The notes below the pieces were generated by a model. That model was not told where the DNA came from. It did no database searches and saw only the letters and a list, made by a program, of their open reading frames with translations. Both the position numbers and the translations under genes were made by a program. Of a stretch of DNA of 48,865 nucleotides, positions 8,222 through 19,444 are shown one piece after another. Numbering within the stretch: the first letter of the stretch is position 1; each line of letters opens with the position of its first letter. This stretch comes from a gamma proteobacterium HTCC2207 (GTDB lineage Bacteria; Pseudomonadota; Gammaproteobacteria; Pseudomonadales; Porticoccaceae): positions 1 through 48,865 of the forward strand of contig CAJIZU010000028.1 of assembly GCA_905181925.1 (NCBI GenBank). Direction: 5' to 3'.

Positions 8222-10057
8222 TTAGGGGTTCAATGGGCGCGCATTGCCTTGTTGAAATTCGCCCCATTGTGCTTTCCGTTTAACAATTCCGTCTTCAAGA
8301 GTGAGGATTCCTGTTGATCCAAATAACGGCATTTTTGGCTCTAGCTGCAGGTTATTTATATTACGGTGAACCAAAAAGGTGTCATAGCCCATCGCATAAA
8401 GTTGCCGATATGCTGTGTGCATAGATGTGTCAGAGCTGAGTTCGGCGCTCAGATGTCCTGAGAAGGTCCACGGCATAGCAGTAAATTTTATGCCACTAAG
8501 GTCTCTGTCTAGATCTGACCGTTGAATGCCATTATAAATTTTCGAGCTCGAATAGACGGGTAAACCCGATGCATACAGAAATTCCAATGCGGGCTTGATT
8601 TGCCGAGCCCTGTCCGGGTATCCCAACAACACAACGAAATCTATATCCTGACGACGACGAGGGGTATAGATAACCTGACTGTTTACAAAACGTCTCAGTT
8701 CAATACCACGCTTTTCACTCAAATCTATTTGAAGAGGAGGTTTAAGAAACTTAGTAAAGTCCTTTACTGAATCAGAGTATAAAGACGAGCTAACAACACG
8801 CCCACCTCTGGCTTTCCATTTTTTTGTAAAATAATCGCTAGCCTGTTGTCCCCAGTTCTGCTCAGGAGCAATTAAAAATACTGATCTGTGACCTTGATTC
8901 CATGCTTTATCCGAGATCTGATCCATTTCATCTCGCGCTGAATTGCCAAACTGAAATAGATTTAATGATTGATAGGACTGCTCATTCTCAATGCGATTCA
9001 AACTAATTGTAGGTACTTTAAGGATTGGCATATTCATCAATGCTTTTACTTCAGCTTCGCGAATGCCACCTATAACCATCTCCGCACCCTCTTCTAATGC
9101 ATTGCTATAGGCCTGCTCGATGGTTAGCGAAGAAGTGTCATGGATTCTTACCGTTGGTGGTGAGCTATTCTTCTGCTGGTAAAGTTGATAATAGGCTTCC
9201 ATAAAACCATCTAAGAATGTTGAGCTGGGTCCTTTATACTGACCTTGAAGAGGTAGTAAAATGGCAATCTGACTAGGTGATGAGTGGTTGAGGCTTTGCT
9301 TGAACCAAGAGGGATTAACTATAGCTGCGGGATGATTAAAATGGATTGCTTTCCATTCAGCGAACTGTGATTTTTGCATTTGATGATTATTTTGATAACG
9401 ACGATTAGCATCTGCTAGTTGGCACCAGCCAGCCAGCGCCTTATCGGCGTTGTCCTGACAAGTCTGCAAATTGCTAGATGTTTGTGTCGCTAATTGACGC
9501 CAAATTTTATTGTGAACATTGGTAATATCAGCGTTATTTTCTAGTAATGCGCTGAGCGCTATAGAGTCGCTGATACTGGCTATACCGTCACCCAGTTGAG
9601 CATTTATATCGCTGCGTAAACTAAGCACTCGACGACGATATTGCTGCCCGAAATATAATTGTAGATCTAGAAAGCGCTGATTATCAATATTGAAAAGTGC
9701 TGCAGTTGGGTCGTTAAACTGTAAATTCAATTCGACGCTAATAAGAGAGAACTCGACAAATAACTGATCGTCAATATTATCTGTATTTACCAGTAACAGT
9801 GACTCAGCGCTTCTTTTAAGATTACCGTTTTGAGCGAACATAATTGCAACATCAAGCAGAGCTTTGTCGGGGGCTTCCAGCTGTTGCGCTTCACTAAATA
9901 AAAGCTCTATTTTCTGGTCTACGGTTATATCTACAGGTTTAGAGATATAGGCAACGGGAACTCTGCCACTTTCGTTAGTTGCTGTTGGCGCACAACCGCT
10001 AATAAAGGCTAAGATACACCCTAAATAAATAATCTGTGAAAGAAATTGGTTGCCCAT
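8222..10057 (-). CDS. lpoA: Penicillin-binding protein activator LpoA
   Basis: Lipoprotein signal LAFISGC; C-terminal periplasmic-binding-like domain (QIAILLPLQGQYKGPSSTFLDGFMEAYY...); divergent to rsmI. Confidence 0.92.
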   Translation of the reverse strand: MGNQFLSQIIYLGCILAFISGCAPTATNESGRVPVAYISKPVDITVDQKIELLFSEAQQLEAPDKALLDVAIMFAQNGNLKRSAESLLLVNTDNIDDQLFVEFSLISVELNLQFNDPTAALFNIDNQRFLDLQLYFGQQYRRRVLSLRSDINAQLGDGIASISDSIALSALLENNADITNVHNKIWRQLATQTSSNLQTCQDNADKALAGWCQLADANRRYQNNHQMQKSQFAEWKAIHFNHPAAIVNPSWFKQSLNHSSPSQIAILLPLQGQYKGPSSTFLDGFMEAYYQLYQQKNSSPPTVRIHDTSSLTIEQAYSNALEEGAEMVIGGIREAEVKALMNMPILKVPTISLNRIENEQSYQSLNLFQFGNSARDEMDQISDKAWNQGHRSVFLIAPEQNWGQQASDYFTKKWKARGGRVVSSSLYSDSVKDFTKFLKPPLQIDLSEKRGIELRRFVNSQVIYTPRRRQDIDFVVLLGYPDRARQIKPALEFLYASGLPVYSSSKIYNGIQRSDLDRDLSGIKFTAMPWTFSGHLSAELSSDTSMHTAYRQLYAMGYDTFLVHRNINNLQLEPKMPLFGSTGILTLEDGIVKRKAQWGEFQQGNARPLNP

Positions 10058-10904
10058 GAGTTCAAATCAATCCGGTACGTTATATGTTGTTGCCACGCCA
10101 ATCGGCAATCTAGGCGATATGGTACCTCGCGCGGTCCAGACTCTCCAGTCTGTTAGTGTAATTGCCTGCGAGGATACCCGCCACAGTAAAAAGCTGTTGG
10201 AGCATTTTAGTATCGATACGCCTTGCATTGCGTACCATGACCACACTGATCAAAGGAGTGCTAATAAAATTCTCACCCGTCTGGGCGGTGGTGAAGATGT
10301 TGCGTTAATTTCGGATGCGGGTACACCACTTATTTCGGACCCTGGCTACCGGCTGGTTGCACAAGCGCGCAGCCAAGGCGTTTCGGTTATTCCTATCCCT
10401 GGAGCGTGTGCGGCTATTTCCGCCTTAAGTGTTTCTGGCCTACCCACCGACAAATTTCGTTTTGTTGGGTTTTTAGCCGCAAAGACAGCGCAACGTAAAA
10501 ATATTTTAGAAACACTTAAGTCTGTACCTGACACTCTGGTCTTCTACGAGGCACCACACAGAATCTGCGCCACTCTTAAGGATCTAATTGATGTTTTTGG
10601 CTCCGACCGTATTGCTTTTATGGCAAGAGAAATCACTAAAACCTTTGAAACCTATATCTATGGAACTATCGGTGAGCTGTTCGAAAAAGTTAGCGCTGAT
10701 AGCAACCAGCAGAGAGGCGAAATCGTTTTAGTACTAGCAGGAAACGTTGTTAGCAACGATAGCTTATCTGCAGATGCTGAAAAAATTCTGAAATTGTTAA
10801 TTAGAGAACTGCCGCTCGCAAAAGCGGCGTCTCTTGCCGCCAAAATTACTGGCGGCGATAAAAAGCAACTTTATCAGCTGGCCTTAACACTACAGAATAA
10901 GTAG
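10056..10904 (+). CDS. rsmI: 16S rRNA (cytidine(1402)-2'-O)-methyltransferase
   Basis: GTLYVVATPIGNLGDMVPRAVQTLQSV..IACEDTRHSKKLL; ALISDAGTPLISDPGYRLV. Confidence 0.96.
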   Translation: MSSNQSGTLYVVATPIGNLGDMVPRAVQTLQSVSVIACEDTRHSKKLLEHFSIDTPCIAYHDHTDQRSANKILTRLGGGEDVALISDAGTPLISDPGYRLVAQARSQGVSVIPIPGACAAISALSVSGLPTDKFRFVGFLAAKTAQRKNILETLKSVPDTLVFYEAPHRICATLKDLIDVFGSDRIAFMAREITKTFETYIYGTIGELFEKVSADSNQQRGEIVLVLAGNVVSNDSLSADAEKILKLLIRELPLAKAASLAAKITGGDKKQLYQLALTLQNK

Positions 10905-10917
10905 CTCTTAAACAGAG

Positions 10918-13188
10918 TTACTTGGCCGCATGAATATCTGCGACGGTCAATGCCGTCATGTTAAAGATACCGCGCGATGAAACTGACGGAATAACAATGT
11001 GAGCAGGTTTGCGGAAGCCATTAATGAATGGGCCTATCAGTAGGGCATCAGTTAACGAGCGGATTAGACCCATTGCGATGTTGGCCGAGTCCAAACTTGG
11101 CATAACTAATACATTGGCACGACCTTCTAGGTTTGCCTGGGAATAAATGGTATCCCTTAGTGCTGGATTCAATGCGCTTAATACATGCATTTCACCATCA
11201 ATCTGCAACTCGGGATATTTTTTGCGTAATAATTCTGATGCTGTACGCATCTTCTTTGCCGAGCCGGCATTGGAAGTGCCGAAATTTGAGTGCGACAACA
11301 ATGCAACCTTTGGTTCGATGCCAAAGCGCGCCACTAAATCAACACTGGCTTCGGTTATCTTTACTAAATCTTCGGCAGAAGGGTCAACATTCATGGCAGT
11401 ATCTGCCAAGAATAGTGGGCCATCGGGCATTAATAACACCGCAGCGGAGGAGACTAACTGGTTCGGATCTTCAGGGCCGAGCAAATGCATAATTTCTCTC
11501 AGATGGAAATCGAAACGACCCACCTTGCCGCAGATAAGGCCGTCTGCATCATCATTAGCCACCATAACAGCAGCAATTGCAGTGTTGTCATCACGCATAA
11601 TCTTTCGTGCAGCGGCGACTGAAACGCCATCTCTCCCAACCATCTGATGGTATAGAGCGGCATACTCTTCATACTTTTCGTTGTCATCTGGATTAAAAAT
11701 CTCTACCTGCTGATCAAGATCAATGCGCAAGCCAAGTCGATCAATTTTCTCTGCCATCCGATCTCGGGCGCCGATCAAAACTGGAGTAGCGATACCTTCA
11801 TCAATAACAGCCTGGACTGCTAAAAGCACATCTTCATTTTCACCCTCTGCATAAACGATTCGTGCTGGGGATTTTTTTGCAACCTCAATAATAGGCTGCA
11901 TAAAAAGACCCGCTTGATTGACGAATTCATGCAACGTTTGTTTGTATGATTCTAAGTCCTCGATTGGTCTAGTGGCGACACCACTGGCCATGGCAGCCTT
12001 TACTACAGCCATCGGGACCACCTCTATTAAGCGCGGATCAAAGGCTTTTGGAATCAGATACTCTGGGCCAAACGTGAGTTTTTCATCAGCATAGGCCGCA
12101 GCAACAACGTCCGATGTTTCCATCGTAGCAAGATCAGCAATAGCACGAACCGCAGCCATTTTCATCTCTTCGTTGATGGTTGAGGCGCCACAATCTAGAG
12201 CGCCACGAAAGATAAATGGGAAGCACAAAACGTTATTGACCTGGTTGGGGTAATCTGAGCGACCTGTGGCTAAAATTGCATCCGGACGGGCAGCTATAGC
12301 GTCTTCGGGCATAATTTCTGGAATTGGATTAGACATGGCCAAAATAATAGGTTTTTCACCCATTTTTTTCAGTAGATCACCATTAAGAACACCCGGGCCT
12401 GAGAGGCCCATAAATAGATCTGCGCCCACAATGGCGTCTTCGATAGTACGATCACTGGTTTCTATTGCATAGTCTTCTTTCCAGGGGTTCATGCCTTTCG
12501 TACGACCTTTATAGATAACACCGGTACGATCAATCATTCGAACATTTTTCTTCTGAAGTCCCATACTAACCAGTAAGTCGACACAGGCAATACTGGCAGC
12601 ACCCGCACCAGAGACTACCAGTTTCACGTCTTCAAATTTCTTTTCTACAATACGAAGACCATTGTAAATAGCCGCGGCAGCGACAATGGCAGTCCCATGT
12701 TGATCGTCATGAAACACCGGAATCTTCATCCGTTGTCGAAGTTTTTCTTCAACCATAAAACATTCGGGCGCTTTAATATCTTCTAGATTAATACCCCCAA
12801 AGGTTGGTTCGAGTGATGCGATAATATCGACGAGTTTGTCTACATCTGTCTCGTCAATTTCGATATCAAAAACATCAATGTTGGCGAATTTTTTGAACAG
12901 TACCGCCTTGCCTTCCATAACCGGTTTAGACGCTAGAGCACCGATATTACCCAAGCCAAGAACGGCACTACCATTGGTGATTACGCCGACTAAATTACCT
13001 CTCGCGGTAACCGATGCAACAGCAGTAGGATTTTCTTGAATGAGTTCGCAGGCATAAGCTACGCCAGGAGAATAGGCCAGAGAAAGGTCTCTTTTGTTGG
13101 CTAATGGTTTAGTTGGCCTAATCTCTAATTTTCCAGGAACTGGATGAGTATGGTATTTAAGTGCACTCTCTTTAAAGGAGTCGGTCAT
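10918..13188 (-). CDS. maeB: NADP-dependent malic enzyme with C-terminal phosphotransacetylase-like domain
   Basis: [33 protein letters not shown]...; [13 protein letters not shown]; 756 aa with PTA-like second half. Confidence 0.95.
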   Translation of the reverse strand: MTDSFKESALKYHTHPVPGKLEIRPTKPLANKRDLSLAYSPGVAYACELIQENPTAVASVTARGNLVGVITNGSAVLGLGNIGALASKPVMEGKAVLFKKFANIDVFDIEIDETDVDKLVDIIASLEPTFGGINLEDIKAPECFMVEEKLRQRMKIPVFHDDQHGTAIVAAAAIYNGLRIVEKKFEDVKLVVSGAGAASIACVDLLVSMGLQKKNVRMIDRTGVIYKGRTKGMNPWKEDYAIETSDRTIEDAIVGADLFMGLSGPGVLNGDLLKKMGEKPIILAMSNPIPEIMPEDAIAARPDAILATGRSDYPNQVNNVLCFPFIFRGALDCGASTINEEMKMAAVRAIADLATMETSDVVAAAYADEKLTFGPEYLIPKAFDPRLIEVVPMAVVKAAMASGVATRPIEDLESYKQTLHEFVNQAGLFMQPIIEVAKKSPARIVYAEGENEDVLLAVQAVIDEGIATPVLIGARDRMAEKIDRLGLRIDLDQQVEIFNPDDNEKYEEYAALYHQMVGRDGVSVAAARKIMRDDNTAIAAVMVANDDADGLICGKVGRFDFHLREIMHLLGPEDPNQLVSSAAVLLMPDGPLFLADTAMNVDPSAEDLVKITEASVDLVARFGIEPKVALLSHSNFGTSNAGSAKKMRTASELLRKKYPELQIDGEMHVLSALNPALRDTIYSQANLEGRANVLVMPSLDSANIAMGLIRSLTDALLIGPFINGFRKPAHIVIPSVSSRGIFNMTALTVADIHAAK

Positions 13189-13204
13189 GGGAATATCCTG
13201 TGAC

Positions 13205-13227
13205 GGCGTGGAAATACGCCATTTTTT
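13205..13227 (+). terminator. Hairpin plus T run on the + strand, just upstream of the maeB start codon
   Basis: GGCGT-ggaaat-ACGCC-A-TTTTTT. Confidence 0.5.
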
Positions 13228-13432
13228 ATAGGTAAGCTAAAATTTGTGGCGCATTTTAACGTTGAAGCCCCTCAAATAGCCAACTAGAATACGGTTAGGC
13301 TTGTAATTAAGACTAATTCATAAAAGAATACGCCTGCTTGAACTATTCGGTTTGCGTTTATGAAGGGCCGCTGTAGTTTTTTGCGAATACTATTTTTATT
13401 TGATTCAATAAATCAATGGATTTTGACTATTT

Positions 13433-13912
13433 ATGACTATGCACTTTATTTTTCCTTACGCTTCAAAACCTGTATCGATCACCCAAAACATGTGTGACCA
13501 CAACGGCCATATGAATGTTTTGTTTTATTCGCAAATATTTGGCGAATCTATGGATGACTTTTACGCCGGGACCTTAGGTTTCTCTGGAGAGTATTTTGAC
13601 TCTGGATTCTCGTCGTTCTCGCTGGAAGACAATATCAAATATGTAAAGGAGTGTTTGTTAGATGAGATTATAGTGACGCGATACAGGCTGCACCGAGTCA
13701 ATAAAAAACTGATCCATCTCACGGCGGTGATGCTTAATGAAGAAGACCAGCTGTGTGCGATTTATGAAACCATACTGGGTCATATTGATATGAAATCACG
13801 AAAAACAGCGCCAATGGCCGGGCCGTTTTTCGATAATTTGTACCAAATCATGGAAGAGCATAATCAGCGGGAAATCAATATTCCTTTAAGGCTACAGATC
13901 AAAGAAATTTGA
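13433..13912 (+). CDS. Thioesterase family protein (hot-dog fold)
   Basis: VSITQNMCDHNGHMNVLFYSQIFGESMDDF...RYRLHRVNKKLIHLTAVMLNEEDQLCAIYETILGHIDMKSRKTAPM. Confidence 0.8.
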   Translation: MTMHFIFPYASKPVSITQNMCDHNGHMNVLFYSQIFGESMDDFYAGTLGFSGEYFDSGFSSFSLEDNIKYVKECLLDEIIVTRYRLHRVNKKLIHLTAVMLNEEDQLCAIYETILGHIDMKSRKTAPMAGPFFDNLYQIMEEHNQREINIPLRLQIKEI

Positions 13913-14005
13913 TCTAAATATATTCAGTGCATTTATAGTTTTGCGCATTGCAACCTGCCCTGTACCATGAAACATTGCGCCCTATAATAAGAATGGAGAA
14001 AAATT

Positions 14006-15439
14006 TTGGAAGCCTTTGTAAATTATCTGAATAGTATTATCTGGAGTTCAGCACTTATCTATCTGTGCTTGGGCACAGGCTTATATTTTTCGATCCGCAC
14101 CCGCTTTTTACAGATAAGGCACTTTCGCCACATGATAGCGTTGATGTTTCAAGGCAAAAGCTCTGAATCGGGAGTGTCCTCGTTTCAGGCCTTGGCGATC
14201 TCTCTGTCTGGTCGTGTTGGCACCGGTAACATTGCAGGTGTAGCCACCGCGATTGCCATGGGCGGCCCGGGAGCGGTGTTCTGGATGTGGTTAGTAGCCT
14301 TTCTCGGCGCATCCACTGCCTATGTGGAAGCGACATTGGCGCAAATATACAAAGAAAAAGATGAAAAAGGCATGTACCGCGGTGGCCCAGCTTACTTTAT
14401 CGAGAAGGCGATGGGCCAAAAATGGTATGCCTGGCTGTTTGCTGTATCCACGATTATTGCGGTTGGCTTTTGTCTACCCGGTATTCAAGCTAACAGCATT
14501 GTCGCTGCTGCTGAAAATGCCTGGGGTGTTTCGCCCGTGGTGGCGGCTTCAGTCATTGCCGTCGGTGTGGCTGCAATTGTTTTTGGTGGTGTTAGACGTA
14601 TTGCGCGCTTTACCCAAGTCGTAGTGCCGGTCATGGCGCTCGGTTATATTGTCATTGCACTGCTCGTGATGTCGGCTAACTATGAAAAAATTCCAGCTAT
14701 GTTTGGTTTGATTATCGACAGTGCCTTTGGCTTTGATGCTGGTTATGGTGCGATTATTGGTATGGCCATTCAGTGGGGCGTTAAACGTGGTATATATTCT
14801 AATGAGGCCGGTCAAGGAACAGCACCTCATGCCGCAGCAGCAGCAGAGGTATCTCATCCGGCTAAGCAGGGTTTAGTCCAAGCCTTCTCGGTATACATTG
14901 ATACGTTCTTCGTATGCACCGCTACTGCTTTTATGATCTTACTCACTGGTCTTTACAACGTCCAAGGCCCTGACGGTGTCATGCTCTATACCGGTCTAGC
15001 CGGAGTAGAGGCAGGCCCCATTTATGTGCAAAGTGCCTTTGAGACCATATTACCGGGGTTGGGTGCTAGTCTGTTGGCAATTTCACTGTTCTTTTTCGCA
15101 TTCACCACGATTTTGGCTTATTACTACATCGCCGAGACCAACGTTCCTTACATTAACCGTTCAGTTCACCGTCCTTGGTTGATGATCTTTTTAAAATGGT
15201 TAGTACTTACTTCCGTCATGTACGGTGGCATCAAGTCTGCCGACCTAGCATGGGCCTTGGGTGATGTTGGCGTAGGCGTTATGGCCTGGTTAAATATAGT
15301 GGCGATCTTAATTCTGCAGCGGCCGGCATTATTGGCGCTAAAAGACTACGAGACGCAACTTAAAGACGGCATTGATCCGACGTTTGATGCAGCGGCTGTG
15401 GGTATCAAAAATGCTGATTTTTGGGTAAAAGAGAAGTAG
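14006..15439 (+). CDS. Alanine/glycine:sodium symporter, AgcS family
   Basis: ALAISLSGRVGTGNIAGVATAIAMGGPGAVFWMW; GIYSNEAGQGTAPHAAAAA; TTG start with GGAG. Confidence 0.94.
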   Translation: MEAFVNYLNSIIWSSALIYLCLGTGLYFSIRTRFLQIRHFRHMIALMFQGKSSESGVSSFQALAISLSGRVGTGNIAGVATAIAMGGPGAVFWMWLVAFLGASTAYVEATLAQIYKEKDEKGMYRGGPAYFIEKAMGQKWYAWLFAVSTIIAVGFCLPGIQANSIVAAAENAWGVSPVVAASVIAVGVAAIVFGGVRRIARFTQVVVPVMALGYIVIALLVMSANYEKIPAMFGLIIDSAFGFDAGYGAIIGMAIQWGVKRGIYSNEAGQGTAPHAAAAAEVSHPAKQGLVQAFSVYIDTFFVCTATAFMILLTGLYNVQGPDGVMLYTGLAGVEAGPIYVQSAFETILPGLGASLLAISLFFFAFTTILAYYYIAETNVPYINRSVHRPWLMIFLKWLVLTSVMYGGIKSADLAWALGDVGVGVMAWLNIVAILILQRPALLALKDYETQLKDGIDPTFDAAAVGIKNADFWVKEK

Positions 15440-15455
15440 GATAATGAAGATTTAA

Positions 15456-15486
15456 TAAAAAGGCCGCTTACAGAGCGGCCTTTTTT
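15456..15486 (+). terminator. Rho-independent terminator after the AgcS gene
   Basis: GGCCGCT-taca-gAGCGGCC followed by TTTTTT. Confidence 0.92.
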
Positions 15487-15515
15487 ATGTCACCGGTCTG
15501 AAGCCTGATTATTAA

Positions 15516-16157
15516 TTAGTTATTTGGTGGCCAGCCACCTAATTCTTTCCAACGATTCACAATGCCACAAAAAAGCTCTGCGGTTTTGATGGTGTCATAC
15601 AAGGCACTGTGCGCATCATTATTATTAAAATCGATTCCTGCGGCTTTGCAGGCTTTGGCTAATACGGTTTGCCCATAGGCAAGTCCCGCTAGGCTAGCGG
15701 TGTCAAAACAAGAAAATGGGTGAAAGGGGCTGCGCTTTATATCGCAACGATTAATGGCCGCATTCACAAAACCAAGATCAAAGTGGGCGTTGTGAGCAAC
15801 CATGACCGCACGAGTACATCCAGTGTTCGATACTTCTTGACGAATGGGTTGAAAAATCTCACGAAGTGCTTCACCTTCTTCCTCGGGATCCCGATCTGGG
15901 TCGTAAAGATCAATACCAGTAAATTCTAGTGCGGCATCTTCAACAATGGCACCCGGAAAAGGCTCAATATTTTTACTGTAACTTTCTTTTATTTGTAAGT
16001 TGCCTTGACCGTCCATTTCTAGAATAACCGCAGCAATTTCTAGCAGGGCATTTTTATGAGAATTAAAGCCCCCGGTCTCTACATCAACCACAACCGGTAA
16101 AAAGCCACGGAAGCGCTTGGCCATAAATGTATCGGTCGTTTCATTAATCATATCCAT
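15516..16157 (-). CDS. rnt: Ribonuclease T
   Basis: FRGFLPVVVDVETGGFNSHKNALLEIAAV (DEDD exonuclease); AHNAHFDLGFVNAAINR; NNNDAHSALYDTIKTAELFCGIVNRW. Confidence 0.96.
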   Translation of the reverse strand: MDMINETTDTFMAKRFRGFLPVVVDVETGGFNSHKNALLEIAAVILEMDGQGNLQIKESYSKNIEPFPGAIVEDAALEFTGIDLYDPDRDPEEEGEALREIFQPIRQEVSNTGCTRAVMVAHNAHFDLGFVNAAINRCDIKRSPFHPFSCFDTASLAGLAYGQTVLAKACKAAGIDFNNNDAHSALYDTIKTAELFCGIVNRWKELGGWPPNN

Positions 16158-17191
16158 TATTCCATCAGCTTCCAGTTGAGTGTGGTACCCGCGCCCAGTG
16201 GAATGACCTGGGTATCTTCAAACGGCAGGCTGTCGGGCAATTGCCAAGACTGCTTTTTCAACTCAATAGTTGTCTTATTGTGTGGTAAGCCATAAAAATC
16301 AGGACCATTGGTGCTTGCAAAAGCTTCGAGTTTGCCAAGTGCATTGGCTTGATCAAAAACTTCTGCATATAACTCTATGGCGGCATGGTGACTGAAACAG
16401 CCGGCGCAGCCACAGGCACTCTCTTTAGCCCCTTGGGTATGGGGCGCTGAATCAGTGCCTAGAAAAACTTTGTGACTGCCACTGGTGGCGATGTTAATCA
16501 ATGCTTGCTGGTGAATGTCGCGTTTTAAAATAGGCAGACAGAAAAGATGAGGTCGAATACCCCCGACCAACATGTCATTTCGGTTATATAGCAAGTGCTG
16601 TGGGGTAATAGATGCGGCGACATTATCACCGGCACTTAATACGAAATCGGCGCCTTGCTTTGTTGTAATGTGCTCCATGACGATTCTTAGTTTTGGAAAC
16701 TTCGCCACGATAGACCGCAAATGACGCTCAATAAATACTGCTTCGCGATCAAAGATATCGATATCTGGAGTGGTAACTTCGCCATGCATTTGCAGCACCA
16801 TGCCTACCTCTTGCATGGCTGCAAATACTGCGTGCATGTTATCAAGATTGGTAACACCTGAGTCAGAGTTGGTGGTAGCACCGGCTGGGTAATACTTGCA
16901 ACCATAAATAAAGCCGCTTTTGGCAGCGGCAATGATGTCATCAGGACTGGTATTATCAGTCAGATACAGCACCATAAGTGGCTGCCAAGCAGAACCCTCA
17001 GGGCGCTGAGCAAGAATGCGTTCACGATAGTCGCGTGCTCTGTTGACGTTGATCACTGGTGGTGTAAGGTTGGGCATTATGATGCCCCGGCCAAAGCCTC
17101 TTGACGCTGCTGGAACCGTGGTGCTCAAGGCCTGATTATCTCGTAAGTGGAGATGCCAGTCGTCAGGTTGGATCAGTGTTATTGTATCCAT
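16157..17191 (-). CDS. pyrC: Dihydroorotase
   Basis: [44 protein letters not shown]. Confidence 0.97.
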   Translation of the reverse strand: MDTITLIQPDDWHLHLRDNQALSTTVPAASRGFGRGIIMPNLTPPVINVNRARDYRERILAQRPEGSAWQPLMVLYLTDNTSPDDIIAAAKSGFIYGCKYYPAGATTNSDSGVTNLDNMHAVFAAMQEVGMVLQMHGEVTTPDIDIFDREAVFIERHLRSIVAKFPKLRIVMEHITTKQGADFVLSAGDNVAASITPQHLLYNRNDMLVGGIRPHLFCLPILKRDIHQQALINIATSGSHKVFLGTDSAPHTQGAKESACGCAGCFSHHAAIELYAEVFDQANALGKLEAFASTNGPDFYGLPHNKTTIELKKQSWQLPDSLPFEDTQVIPLGAGTTLNWKLME

Positions 17192-17296
17192 TAAAAAGGG
17201 TCCGCTGTTATCACGTGAATGCTACCGTAAATGAAGGCTGCATAATAGGTTTTGTGAAAAAGTAAGCGTAATCAATTAGCCACTAGAGCCATCTCT

Positions 17297-18103
17297 ATGA
17301 ATATAACGCTATTAACTAACCGAGATTTAGCCAGCCATTTGGCGCTAAGTTATCTGAGTAAAAGGCTCAAAGGACATAATTTCTCGTTATTTATTTCAGA
17401 AAGAGTGGGTGCCGAGCAGAAATTGCCAGCTGAGTTAGTTGAATTAGCGCTTTTTGAACGAGAACTTTTAAATGATGGGCGCCCTAGTTTTACCCAGTTA
17501 GCAGAGCAACTAGGGTGTCAGCTCCAAGACTTTGCTGATTGTGATAATCAAATTAATACGCCCACGGGATTAGGCAAAATATTATTCTCCCAACCTGATC
17601 TAATTATTTGTGTGCGCTTCGGCTTAATTCTTCAGCAACCAGTGATTGATTTACCAAGGTATGGAGTCATAAATCTTCACTCTGGCTCATTGCCGCACTA
17701 TCGTGGAGTCATGGCTACTTTTCGAGCGATGTTAAATGAAGACGTAGCGGTGAGTTCGACGCTTCACTATATTGATGATTCTAAGATCGACAATGGGCCA
17801 GTCATTGGTATTGTCTCGGTACCTTTAAAAACCGAGGTTTCATACACTTTAAATGTGCTCAATTTATATTATTCTGGTTGCGAAAATTTAATCTCTGCGG
17901 TGAACCAGATTAGCCGTGGTGATCAGCTTAAACAAACAGAACAGACAAAAGAAGGCTGTTATTACAGTTTTCCAAGCGAGGAGGAGCTATCTCAGTTCCA
18001 TCTTAAGGGGAATAAGTTATTCAATCGGTCGGAGATTGATACAATTAATCACTTATATGATCAATTTGAGACAAACAGTGAATCCCCAGCAGGCTTGGGT
18101 TAA
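17297..18103 (+). CDS. Formyltransferase-family protein of unknown substrate
   Basis: Formyltransferase core VINLHSGSLPHYRGVMATFRAMLNEDVAVSSTLHYIDDSKIDNGPVIG; lacks the sequence context of fmt/purN. Confidence 0.8.
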   Translation: MNITLLTNRDLASHLALSYLSKRLKGHNFSLFISERVGAEQKLPAELVELALFERELLNDGRPSFTQLAEQLGCQLQDFADCDNQINTPTGLGKILFSQPDLIICVRFGLILQQPVIDLPRYGVINLHSGSLPHYRGVMATFRAMLNEDVAVSSTLHYIDDSKIDNGPVIGIVSVPLKTEVSYTLNVLNLYYSGCENLISAVNQISRGDQLKQTEQTKEGCYYSFPSEEELSQFHLKGNKLFNRSEIDTINHLYDQFETNSESPAGLG

Positions 18104-18139
18104 CATTGCGCACTTATTAAAAATCTACGAGGTTATCTA

Positions 18140-19354
18140 GTGTCATCAGTTAAAAAAGTTGTTTTGGCCTATTCAGGCGGTTTAGATACTTCGGTCATTG
18201 TGAAATGGCTACAAGAAGAATATAACTGTGAAGTTGTTACTTTTACAGCTGATATTGGGCAGGGCGAAGAGGTTGAGCCAGCGCGTGCAAAAGCTGAGGC
18301 TCTAGGTGTTAAAGAAATTTATATTGATGATCTGCGTGAGGAATATGCTCGGGATTTTGTATTCCCAATGTTTCGTGCCAATACCATTTACGAAGGTGAG
18401 TACTTGTTGGGAACCTCTATTGCGCGTCCACTCATCGCCAAGCGGCTCATTGAAATTGCCAACGAGACGGGTGCCGAAGCTATATCACATGGTGCCACCG
18501 GTAAAGGTAATGATCAGGTGCGCTTTGAATTAGGCGCTTATGCACTAAAGCCTGGGATAACGGTCATTGCGCCCTGGCGAGAATGGGATCTTAATTCACG
18601 TGATAAATTGATGGAATATTGTGAGGTTCATAATATCCCGGTAGAAATGAAGCGTGGTAAAAAGTCGCCCTTTTCTATGGATGCCAACTTACTGCACATC
18701 TCATATGAGGGTGGTAATCTCGAGGATCCTTGGTCTGAGGCCGAAGATGATATGTGGCGTTGGACTGTCTCGCCAGAGCAAGCGCCCGATGAACCTACTT
18801 ATATGACGATTAGTTACGAGAAGGGCGATATCGTTGCCATTGACGGTACTCCCATGTCCCCAGCAACAGTTATCGAGCATTTGAATACTGTTGCCGGCGC
18901 CAATGGCATAGGGCGTTTGGACATTGTCGAAAATCGCTATGTAGGCATGAAATCTCGTGGATGTTATGAAACCCCGGCGGGTACCGTCATGATGAAGGCC
19001 CACCGCGCTATTGAATCACTGACATTGGATCGTGAGGTGGCCCATCTCAAAGATGAGTTAATGCCACGTTACGCCAAGCTTATTTATAACGGTTATTGGT
19101 GGGCGCCAGAACGAGTAATGTTGCAAACGGCAATTGATCAAAGTCAGGACGTTGTTAATGGCGATGTCCGTATTAAACTCTATAAAGGCGGTGTTAGCGT
19201 CGTCGGTAGACAGTCTAATGACAGCCTGTTTGATGCCAATATAGCGACCTTTGATGACGATGGAGGGGCATACAATCAAGCGGATGCAGAAGGCTTCATT
19301 AAACTTAATGCTCTGCGTATGCGTATTGCTGCTAATGCGGGACGAAAATTTTAA
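18140..19354 (+). CDS. argG: Argininosuccinate synthase
   Basis: [60 protein letters not shown]. Confidence 0.98.
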   Translation: MSSVKKVVLAYSGGLDTSVIVKWLQEEYNCEVVTFTADIGQGEEVEPARAKAEALGVKEIYIDDLREEYARDFVFPMFRANTIYEGEYLLGTSIARPLIAKRLIEIANETGAEAISHGATGKGNDQVRFELGAYALKPGITVIAPWREWDLNSRDKLMEYCEVHNIPVEMKRGKKSPFSMDANLLHISYEGGNLEDPWSEAEDDMWRWTVSPEQAPDEPTYMTISYEKGDIVAIDGTPMSPATVIEHLNTVAGANGIGRLDIVENRYVGMKSRGCYETPAGTVMMKAHRAIESLTLDREVAHLKDELMPRYAKLIYNGYWWAPERVMLQTAIDQSQDVVNGDVRIKLYKGGVSVVGRQSNDSLFDANIATFDDDGGAYNQADAEGFIKLNALRMRIAANAGRKF

Positions 19355-19444
19355 GTTGGATGGCTACATTACCCGTAGCGTGTTAAATGATATGGAATAA
19401 ATTCTGGCGCAAAAATAGGATTAAATTTAGTTAAGGATTGATCA

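Noticed and set aside
11147-11647. 166-aa + strand ORF inside maeB
   Set aside because: Opposite strand of the conserved PTA domain; no recognisable motif, no RBS support
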